Part shown: positions 14,222 to 20,421 of the stretch, piece after piece
Layout: each line of letters opens with the position of its first letter
How positions within the stretch are numbered: the first letter of the stretch is position 1
Assembly: GCA_963774625.1 (NCBI GenBank)
Contig: CAVZFQ010000012.1
Coordinates: 1-20,421 of the forward strand
DNA length: 20,421 nucleotides
DNA from: VAXT01 sp963774625
Lineage (GTDB): Bacteria; Actinomycetota; Thermoleophilia; Gaiellales; Gaiellaceae
Direction of reading: 5' to 3'
Notes under the pieces: model-generated
The model's database searches: none
What the model saw: the letters and a program-made list of their open reading frames with translations, nothing else
What the model was told of the DNA's origin: nothing
Translations under genes and position numbers: made by a program

Positions 14222-14845
14222 GTGCAGTACCGCTGCGTCATCGCTGACGATCACCCGGCGATCATCGACGCTGTCTCGCGATATCTCGCCGACGTCGACG
14301 ACGTCGAGATCGTCGCGCAGGCGCAGGACGGCGACGAGGCGTTGCGGCTGATCGCGGAGCACGCGCCGGACGTTGCGATCGTGGACATCCGCATGCCGGG
14401 CGTAGGCGGGATCGACATCGCTCGAAAGCTCAGCGACGAAGGGTCGGCGACCGCGGTCATCCTCTACACCGGCCACGGCGAGCGCTCGCTCCTGCTGGAG
14501 GCCCTCGACGCCGGTGCCCGCGGGTTCCTCGTCAAGGAGGCGCCGCTCGACGACCTGGCGCGGGCGATTCGAACCATTGGTGGCGGCGGCACCTACGTCG
14601 ACCCGGCTCTGGCGGGAGTTCTTGCCGGGCCGCAAGCCGCCGAGCGCCTCCCCACCGTGACCAAGCGCGAACGGGAGATCCTTCGGCTCCTCGCAGACGG
14701 CATGCGCAACGAGGAGGTCGCTCAGCAACTTTCGATCTCGCCGCTGACCGTTCGGACGCATGTCAAGAACGCCATGCAGAAGCTCGAGGCGGATACCCGC
14801 ACCGAGGCGGTGGCGAAAGCCCTGCGTGACTCGCTGATCGCGTAA
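14222..14845 (+). CDS. NarL/FixJ-type response regulator (REC-LuxR HTH)
   Basis: Encodes 207 aa. The receiver (about 3-120) shows the acidic pair in VIADDHP, phospho-acceptor D55 in VAIVDIRMPG, T82 in ILYTGHG and K104 in FLVKEAP. The LuxR-type HTH (about 143-205) shows VTKREREILRLLADGMRNEE, then AQQLSISPLTVRTHVKNAMQ. It should bind DNA when phosphorylated, probably by one of the kinases encoded nearby. The GTG at 14222 is preceded by GGAG at good spacing. It begins the plus-strand signalling series. A paralogue with the same layout closes the series at 19792-20411, and a REC-only relative follows directly. Confidence 0.93.
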   Translation: MQYRCVIADDHPAIIDAVSRYLADVDDVEIVAQAQDGDEALRLIAEHAPDVAIVDIRMPGVGGIDIARKLSDEGSATAVILYTGHGERSLLLEALDAGARGFLVKEAPLDDLARAIRTIGGGGTYVDPALAGVLAGPQAAERLPTVTKREREILRLLADGMRNEEVAQQLSISPLTVRTHVKNAMQKLEADTRTEAVAKALRDSLIA

Positions 14846-14889
14846 GACGCCATCCTGCAAAGAGAGGATCCTTCGCGTCGGTAAAGCGC

Positions 14890-14918
14890 GATCGTCCCGC
14901 GGGACAGGCGTGACGATC
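14890..14918. promoter_or_regulatory. Nested palindromes before the REC-only gene
   Basis: GTCCCGCGGGAC (14894-14905) is a perfect 12-bp palindrome. GATCGTC (14890-14896) and GACGATC (14912-14918) form outer 7-bp arms. They fill much of the 81-bp gap between the NarL-type gene and the REC-only gene and end 8 bp before its ATG. This could be an operator or an attenuating RNA hairpin. Confidence 0.4.
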
Positions 14919-14926
14919 CTAAGAGC

Positions 14927-15376
14927 ATGGCCGATCTCAGTACCGGCCGGCAGCGGCAGGCTCTTGCCTGCGTGCTTGCCGACGACCACGATCAGCTCCT
15001 CGCTGCGTGCGAGAGCCTGCTTCTGAGCGAGGGCGTTCGCGTGCTCGGCAAGGCGAAGACGGGCCAAGGGGCCCTGAAAATCCTCGAGGAGCAGCCGATG
15101 ACGGCCGTCGTGGTCGATCTTCGACTGCCCGACTTGAACGGCCTCGAGGTTGCACGTCGGGTGTCCGAGATCGCCCGCATGAAGACGGCAGTCATCATCT
15201 ACACGAGCTACGCGGACGACAAGATGGTCGGCGAGGCGCTGGACGCCGGCGCCCGCGCCGTCGTCCTCAAGGACGGCTCGTCTGACAACCTCCTGACCGC
15301 GATGGCCGCAGTTGCCGCGGGCGAGATCTTCATCGACCCGCAGCTCCGACGCGAGGGAGAGGAGACACCGGCATGA
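14927..15376 (+). CDS. Stand-alone receiver-domain protein (REC only)
   Basis: Encodes 149 aa. One receiver domain (about 13-130) with acidic residues in VLADDHDQ, phospho-acceptor D64 in AVVVDLRLPDLNG, T93 in IIYTSYADD and K114 in VVLKDGSS. It resembles the NarL-type receiver upstream up to AAGEIFIDPQL, then ends just where the HTH would begin, so it looks like a NarL regulator that has lost its output domain. Likely roles are a phosphate shuttle or sink, or an allosteric partner for the kinase. Its TGA overlaps the ATG of the hybrid kinase (ATGA), which suggests equimolar production and direct partnership. The tail EGEETPA is short and acidic. Confidence 0.9.
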   Translation: MADLSTGRQRQALACVLADDHDQLLAACESLLLSEGVRVLGKAKTGQGALKILEEQPMTAVVVDLRLPDLNGLEVARRVSEIARMKTAVIIYTSYADDKMVGEALDAGARAVVLKDGSSDNLLTAMAAVAAGEIFIDPQLRREGEETPA

Positions 15377-18300
15377 GCCGGGTTTCTGCATCGAGCGCTT
15401 GGCGCGAAGGTCGCCTCTGGAAGGGGTACTCACTCGTGGCGCTCGCGCTAGCGATGGCCTACTTCGTTCTCGGCGACAACACCGACGCACAGAGTGCGAT
15501 CTATGGCCTGCTAGGCGCCGCGGCCCCGGTTGCGATTCTCGTCGGAGTCCGACACCACCGGCCGGAGCAATACCGCCATTGGCTGCTCCTCGCGGGCGGC
15601 CTCGTGCTCTGGTGCGTAGGCGATACGTACTGGAATTTCTACGTCTGGGTCCTTGGAAAGCAGGCGCCGTATCCGTCGTTCGCGGACCTCGCCTACCTCT
15701 GCGCCTATCCCCTTCTCATCGGGGGCGTCCTCTTGTGGTCCCGCGGCGGGAGCCGACCCCGCGTCGGAGACTTGCTGGACGCCGCCATCGTCGCGCTGGG
15801 GGCCGGCGTCGTCTCCATGATCTTCCTGCTGGAGCCGCTGCTGTCGACATCGGACTCGACGTTCCTGAAAGTCATCGCAGGCGGCATTCCGGTACTGGAC
15901 GTCGTGCTGCTGATCGCACTCACGCAACTCCTGTTCCGAGGCCGGATGACGAACTTCGCGCTGCGGGCGTTCATGGTCGGCGGGGTTGGGCTCCTGGTCG
16001 CCGATGCCGCCTACAGCTACCTCGGCCTGAAGGGTCTGTACACGGTCGGCATGACCATCGACGCAGGCTGGCTGGCCTGTTACGCGCTCTGGGGAACCGC
16101 GGCGCTCCATCCCTCGATGGCTCGGATTGAAGCGCTGAAAGAGAACGAGCGTGTCGGACTGTCGACATGGCGGATCGGCGCACTTCTTCTCGCTCTACTC
16201 GTCGCTCCGAGCGTGTTGATCGCGCAGGCGGCGGCCGGTCAAAGCGTCGAGGTCGAGGCGATCGGGTTGGTCATCATCGCCACGATGCTGCTGGTCAGCT
16301 GGCGTGTCTGGATCCTTCAGCGCGATAGCACGAAGTCGCAAGCCGCTCTCGCCCAGGCGAACGAGAAAATGGGCCTGGCGCACCATGTGGCAGGCATCAG
16401 CACCTGGAACATGGACCTCGTGACGGGCCGGTTGTGGGTCTCGCACGACCTCGCCATGTTGATCAAGGGTTCCTCCGGCGCAGATGTGACGCTCCAGGAT
16501 TGGGTCTCGTTCGTCCATCCCGGCGATCGCAACCGGGTCACGAAAAGCTTCGAGCGAGCGCGCGCGAGCGGCGGCGATTTCGAGTACGAGTACCGGTTCC
16601 GCTCTCCGAACGGCACAGAGGGCTGGCACTTCTCTCGCGGGCGAGTCTTTCTGGAAGAGACTGGGGCCCCGCGCGCCTACGGCGTCGTCGTCGACATCAC
16701 TCTCCGTCGCTGGATGGAAGAACAGCTCCAGCGCAGCGAGGAAGGGATGAGGCTAGCGCAGGAGGTCGGCAGTATTGGCACCTGGGACACCGACCTTCAG
16801 ACAGGCGAGACGACCTGGTCGCAGAATCTGCGCCGGATCGCCGGCGTGGACGAAGACGTGGTCGGAAACCACGACCTGTTCCTCTCACTCGTCCATCCCG
16901 ACGACCGCGCCGGACTGGACGCGGCCATGATTGCGGCCGAGGACAACACCGGCCATCCCGAGTTCGAGTATCGGTTGGTCCGCCCGGACGGCGAGGTTCG
17001 TTGGCTCCTCAGCAGAGGAGATGCCGTGGCAGGTCCGGACGGCAAGGCGACGCGCTTCCTCGGCGTCGCCGTCGACATCACACACCGTCATGCGATGGAA
17101 GAGCGGCTCGCGCACAGCGAGGAGCGGCTGCAACTGGCGCAAGAGCTCGGCGGCGTCGGGACCTGGGACACAGACCTCCAGACAGGCGAAACGACCTGGT
17201 CGAAGAACCTGCGCCGGCTCTCTGGAGTGGACGATGACATGGAAGGATCGGACGAGTCGTTCATGGCGCTCGTCTATCCCGACGATCGCGCAGGGCTCCA
17301 AGCGGCGATGGCTACGGCCGTGGCCAACGGCGACCACTTCGAGTTCGAGTACCGCCTGGTCCGGCCGAACGACGGCGAGCTGCGCTGGATGCTCACCAGA
17401 GGAGATGCCGTTCGAGGGCCGGACGGCCATTCGACCCGCTTCCTCGGCGTTGCCGTCGACATCACCGACCGGCATCTGGCGGAGGAGCACCGGACCAAGC
17501 TCGAGCACCAACTGCGACAGGCCCACAAGCTCGAGGCCGTCGGGCGGCTCGCGGGCGGGGTCGCGCATGACTTCAACAACATCTTGCTAGCCATCCGAGG
17601 CAACGGCGGGCTCGCGATCGACGCGCTGAAGCACGGCGACAACGCCGTCGAAGAGGTCGAGGAAATGGTCGCGGCCTCCGAGCGCGCGGCGGCTCTTACT
17701 GCGCAGCTCCTTGCTTTCAGCCGCCAGCAGGTGCTCCAGCCCGAGGTCCTCGACCTGAACGAGGTCGTCCATGACATGGACAAGCTCCTACGGCGGATGA
17801 TCGGCGAAGACGTCGAGCTCCACTCCGTCGTGGCGGATAAGCCCGTGCACCTCAGCGCCGACCGCAGCCAGGTCGAACAGGTGATCGCGAACCTGGCCGT
17901 GAACGCGCGCGACGCGATGCCAGGCGGTGGCCAGCTCACGCTCGAGGTGACGACGACCGAGATCGGGTCGGAGGAGGAGATCGACCTCGTCCCGGGCCGC
18001 TACGCGATGCTCACCGTCAGCGACACCGGTCGCGGAATGGACGCCGAGACCCTCGCGAAGATCTTCGAGCCCTTCTTCACCACCAAGGACGATGGATCCG
18101 GGTTCGGGCTGCCGACGGTGCACGGCATCGTCGTACAGAGCGGCGGCTCGATCTGGGTGTACAGCGAGGTAGACCACGGGACGACGTTCAAGGTCTTTCT
18201 CCCGCTCGCCGAGCAGGCACAGCCCCTCGAATCGAGAAAGCCCGACCGAGCGGCAAGCATCACCCAGAGCTCAGGCGAGACGATTCTGCTGGTCGAGGAC

Positions 18301-18666
18301 GACCCGCACGTGCAGCGGATCGTCCGCAACATCCTCCATAAATCGCGCTATCGCGTCCTCCCTGCCAACGGCGGCGAGGAAGCGCTCGAGCTGGCCAAAG
18401 CCGAGAACGGCACGATCGACCTGCTCTTGAGCGATCTCGTCATGCCCGGCACGAGCGGACGCCAGCTCGCCGAGCAGATCCAGGCAATCCGACCCGACAT
18501 CGCGATCCTGTACATGTCCGGCTACACGGACGACGCCGTGGTCCGTCGCGGTGTGCTCGACGCGGGCATGGCCTTCATCCAGAAGCCCTTCGGCGCGGAG
18601 CAGCTCGCGCTCCGCATTCGCGAAGTCCTCGACGCCCACAGCGACCAACCGGCGGCGGCCGCATGA
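15373..18666 (+). CDS. Membrane hybrid sensor histidine kinase: multi-TM, PAS x3, HisKA, HATPase, REC
   Basis: Encodes 1097 aa. The N-terminal ~315 residues contain nine or ten membrane spans forming an integral-membrane sensor of a type I cannot name; a short DTYWNFYVWVLGKQAPYPSF loop stands out. Three PAS/PAC modules follow (about 325-447, 448-574, 575-702), each with the PAS_3 layout and a C-terminal VVDIT or AVDIT. The last two are a clear duplication. HisKA has H732 in GRLAGGVAHDFNNILLAI. HATPase has the N-box NLAVNARDAM, SDTGRGM and KDDGSGFGLPTVHGI. The C-terminal receiver (about 975-1090) has VEDD and D1021 in LLLSDLVMPG. As a hybrid kinase it should pass phosphate through its REC to an external histidine or receive it back. 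It overlaps the preceding REC gene and the following HD-GYP gene by 4 bp each. Confidence 0.94.
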   Translation: MSRVSASSAWREGRLWKGYSLVALALAMAYFVLGDNTDAQSAIYGLLGAAAPVAILVGVRHHRPEQYRHWLLLAGGLVLWCVGDTYWNFYVWVLGKQAPYPSFADLAYLCAYPLLIGGVLLWSRGGSRPRVGDLLDAAIVALGAGVVSMIFLLEPLLSTSDSTFLKVIAGGIPVLDVVLLIALTQLLFRGRMTNFALRAFMVGGVGLLVADAAYSYLGLKGLYTVGMTIDAGWLACYALWGTAALHPSMARIEALKENERVGLSTWRIGALLLALLVAPSVLIAQAAAGQSVEVEAIGLVIIATMLLVSWRVWILQRDSTKSQAALAQANEKMGLAHHVAGISTWNMDLVTGRLWVSHDLAMLIKGSSGADVTLQDWVSFVHPGDRNRVTKSFERARASGGDFEYEYRFRSPNGTEGWHFSRGRVFLEETGAPRAYGVVVDITLRRWMEEQLQRSEEGMRLAQEVGSIGTWDTDLQTGETTWSQNLRRIAGVDEDVVGNHDLFLSLVHPDDRAGLDAAMIAAEDNTGHPEFEYRLVRPDGEVRWLLSRGDAVAGPDGKATRFLGVAVDITHRHAMEERLAHSEERLQLAQELGGVGTWDTDLQTGETTWSKNLRRLSGVDDDMEGSDESFMALVYPDDRAGLQAAMATAVANGDHFEFEYRLVRPNDGELRWMLTRGDAVRGPDGHSTRFLGVAVDITDRHLAEEHRTKLEHQLRQAHKLEAVGRLAGGVAHDFNNILLAIRGNGGLAIDALKHGDNAVEEVEEMVAASERAAALTAQLLAFSRQQVLQPEVLDLNEVVHDMDKLLRRMIGEDVELHSVVADKPVHLSADRSQVEQVIANLAVNARDAMPGGGQLTLEVTTTEIGSEEEIDLVPGRYAMLTVSDTGRGMDAETLAKIFEPFFTTKDDGSGFGLPTVHGIVVQSGGSIWVYSEVDHGTTFKVFLPLAEQAQPLESRKPDRAASITQSSGETILLVEDDPHVQRIVRNILHKSRYRVLPANGGEEALELAKAENGTIDLLLSDLVMPGTSGRQLAEQIQAIRPDIAILYMSGYTDDAVVRRGVLDAGMAFIQKPFGAEQLALRIREVLDAHSDQPAAAA
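16714..17478 (+). repeat. In-gene tandem duplication of a PAS module
   Basis: Units at 16714-17094 (381 bp) and 17095-17478 (384 bp) encode near-identical PAS/PAC modules. Both read GTWDTDLQTGETTW, then NLRR, HPDDRAGL or YPDDRAGL, FEYRLVRP, RGDAV and RFLGVAVDIT. Unit two has one extra codon (RPNDGE against RPDGE). Nucleotide similarity remains high, especially over the first 60 bp, so the duplication is fairly recent. The first PAS of the protein is more distant. Confidence 0.85.
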
Positions 18667-19795
18667 GCGCCACGAGCCAGCACCAGCCCCGAATCTTGAT
18701 CGTCGACGACGACGAGACCGTACGGTCGATGCTGACGCGCAGGCTCGGCCGCAACGGTTACGAATGCGAGTCGGCCGGGAACGGAGCTGAAGCTCGCGAA
18801 GCGCTGGCGAACGCGTCCTTCGATCTCGCTTTGTGCGACCTGAACATGCCGGGCGAGTCCGGCCTCGAGCTCGTCGAGCACGTTGCCTCTGCGCACCCCG
18901 AGACGGCGACGATCATGGTCACCGGCGCCGACGACTCGGAGATCGCCGAGAAAGCGCTCGCCCTCGGCACGTACGGCTACGTCATCAAGCCCTTCTACAA
19001 CACCGAGCTCCTCATCAACATCGCGAACGCGCTCCGGCGCCGTGGCCTGGAGCTCGAGAGCCGCAAGCACACCGTGTTGCTCGAGACCGCAGTCCGCGAG
19101 CGCACCGCCGAGCTCGAGACGACGGTGCAGGCCCTGAGTCGAGCCGAGGATGACTTGCGCCAGTCCCAGAAGGAGACCATCAACCGGCTCTCCCGCGCGG
19201 CCGAGTTCCGCGACGGCGACGCCGGGCCACACATCGAGAGCATGAGTCACTACTGCTATCTGCTGGCCCAACGGCTCGGGGTCGATCGCGACTGGTGCGA
19301 GGTGATCTACCTGGCAAGCCCGTTGCACGACGTCGGCAAGATCGGGATTCCGGATCGCATCCTTCTGAAGCCCGGGCCGCTCGACCTCGAAGAGCGCGCG
19401 ATCGTGCAGACGCATGCCGAGATCGGCTACCGCATGCTGGCCGGGTCCGGCGGCGAGATGCTCAAGTTCGCGGCTGAAATCGCCTGGACCCATCATGAGC
19501 ACTTCGACGGCGGCGGCTACCCGCGGGGCCTCGCCGGAGAAGACATTCCGGTCGAGGGTCGGATCGCGGCGGTGGCCGACGTCTTCGACGCGATGACCAG
19601 CGACCGGGTCTACCGGCCGGCCTTCACGGTCGAGCACGCGATCGGGAAATGCGCGTGCTGCGTGGCATCGAGTTTGACCCCGCCATGCTCGACGTGTTCC
19701 TCGACTCCCTCTACGAGATGCTCGAGGTGAAGGCCCTGTACACGATGCGCACTTCCACCAAACCGCCAACGGAGCTCGTCGGAGGCGCGACGTGA
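18663..19795 (+). pseudogene. REC-HD-GYP c-di-GMP phosphodiesterase, frame break near the C terminus
   Basis: The uninterrupted frame gives 355 aa ending at 19730. The receiver (about 9-125) has IVDDDE, phospho-acceptor D59 in LALCDLNMPG and K109 in VIKPF. A coiled-coil linker (about 130-172, rich in E, L and R) follows. The HD-GYP domain (about 172-328) has the catalytic HD in PLHDVGKIGIPD (220-231), HHEHFDGGGYPRG (277-289) with GYP intact, and VADVFDAMTSDRVYRP. After HAIG the frame turns into a cysteine-rich non-homologous tail. Moving one base at GGGAAA (19644-19649) restores MRVLRGIEFDPAMLDVFLDS and a TGA at 19793-19795, giving about 377 aa. That restored stop overlaps the next GTG as GTGA, the junction style of this operon, so the longer form is the ancestral gene. 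Catalytic residues lie before the break. Confidence 0.85.
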
Positions 19796-20411
19796 GCGAG
19801 CCGACGACCGCGCTCCTCGCACATCATCCCGGCATCCTCGATGCCGTCTCGAAATCCCTCGAACGGGGACGGGACTCGGATGTCGTCGGGCGCGCCAAGG
19901 ACGGCCCGGAGGCTCTGCAGCTCATCGAGCAGGCGGAGCTGGCCGTTGCGCTGCTCGACATCCAGATGCCGGGCGCGAACGGGATCGAGGTCACCCGACT
20001 TGCAGCTCGCGGCTTCTCCACAGACCGCGGTCGTCCTGTTCAGCGGCTACGGCGACCGCGCGCAGGTCGTCGAGGCGCTCGACGCAGGTGCCCGCGGGTT
20101 CCTGATGAAGAATGCGGCCCTCGCGGAGGTGTTACGCGCGATTCAGGTCGTGTCGAGAGGGGGAACGTACGTCGACGCGACGCTCACCGCGACGTCGGAC
20201 GCTCCTGAAGCGGCTCCCGAGTCTCACGCAGCGCGACCGCGATGTGCTGCGACTGCTGGCACGCGGCGAAGGCTACGAGGAGATCGGCGCCGCCCTGTTC
20301 ATCTCCACCGCGGCCGTGCGCAAGCTCATGGGCAGGATCAAGGCGAAGCTCGGGGTAGCGACGCCGACCGAGGCCGTGGCCGTCGCGCTACGCCAGTCGC
20401 TCATTACGTAG
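19792..20411 (+). pseudogene. NarL-type response regulator (REC-HTH), two frame breaks
   Basis: Three consecutive frames together make one regulator of about 206 aa. Frame one (from GTG 19792) gives the first half of REC, with D56 in LLDIQMPGANGIEVTRL. Frame two (from about 20001) gives SPQTAVVLFSGYGDRAQVVE, then DAGARGFLMKNAALAEVLRA and GGTYVDATL. Frame three (from about 20200) gives the LuxR HTH, LTQRDRDVLRLLARGEGYEE, then GAALFISTAAVRKLMGRIKA, ending at TAG 20409-20411. Each step is explained by one surplus base; an extra T near 20000-20001 is the simplest for the first. It parallels the regulator at 14222, but the usual acidic pair is missing (LAHHP where ADDHP is expected). As written, no full-length product can be made. 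Sequencing error and true decay both remain possible. Confidence 0.75.
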
Positions 20412-20421
20412 GCCGACCGTA

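Noticed and set aside
14111..15490. A 459-codon minus-strand frame opposite the two response-regulator genes
   Set aside because: It runs antisense across two well-supported genes and matches no family; long antisense frames are common at this GC content.
8839..20411. A GGDEF diguanylate cyclase within the island
   Set aside because: None of the coding frames contains GGDEF or a close variant. The terminal domains are EAL, HATPase, HTH, REC or HD-GYP.

Overview
The window is GC-rich and gene-dense, with frequent GTG starts and many 4-bp stop/start overlaps. It carries an initiator tRNA with a C1/U72 acceptor end and no encoded CCA, and several genes have a TANNNT -10-like hexamer only 6-7 nt before the start codon (a leaderless pattern). 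Together with DUF2277, a short Ppx, an actinobacterial-looking L,D-transpeptidase and phosphorelay proteins stacked with PAS and REC domains, this suggests a deep-branching Actinomycetota, perhaps Thermoleophilia (Gaiellales/Solirubrobacterales). That placement is inference. Several single-base frame disruptions and a 41-nt homopolymer suggest a draft or metagenome-derived contig.

Region 1 (1-8840) is mostly housekeeping or metabolic. On the minus strand, in transcription order, are a PAP2-type phosphatase, tRNA-fMet with its terminator, a frame-disrupted enolase-superfamily gene and a DUF899 thioredoxin-like gene. A plus-strand ppx/gppA diverges from PAP2. It converges on a minus-strand series: L,D-transpeptidase, NfeD-like protein, glutamate dehydrogenase, CBS-pair protein and a polytopic membrane protein. 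A DUF2277 gene diverges from the transpeptidase. It is followed by about 310 bp without a confident gene, holding an inverted-repeat unit and two 54-bp tandem repeats, and then by a secreted HExxH protein.

Region 2 (8839-20411) is a signalling island. The minus-strand pair is a REC-PAS-PAS-PAS-HisKA_3 kinase and a REC-EAL c-di-GMP phosphodiesterase, overlapping by ATGA. A divergent LysR/TetR pair follows, with two related operator-like palindromes spaced about four helical turns apart. The plus-strand series is a NarL-type regulator, a stand-alone REC, a 1097-aa membrane hybrid kinase with a duplicated PAS module, a REC-HD-GYP protein and a second NarL-type regulator. Most of its junctions overlap by 4 bp.

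The island holds seven receiver domains, two kinases and two different classes of c-di-GMP phosphodiesterase, but no GGDEF synthase. The best functional reading is a phosphorelay network that controls c-di-GMP breakdown and transcription. Its last two genes are frame-disrupted, and three of the four coding disruptions lie in the final 0.8 kb, so sequence error must be excluded before calling decay.
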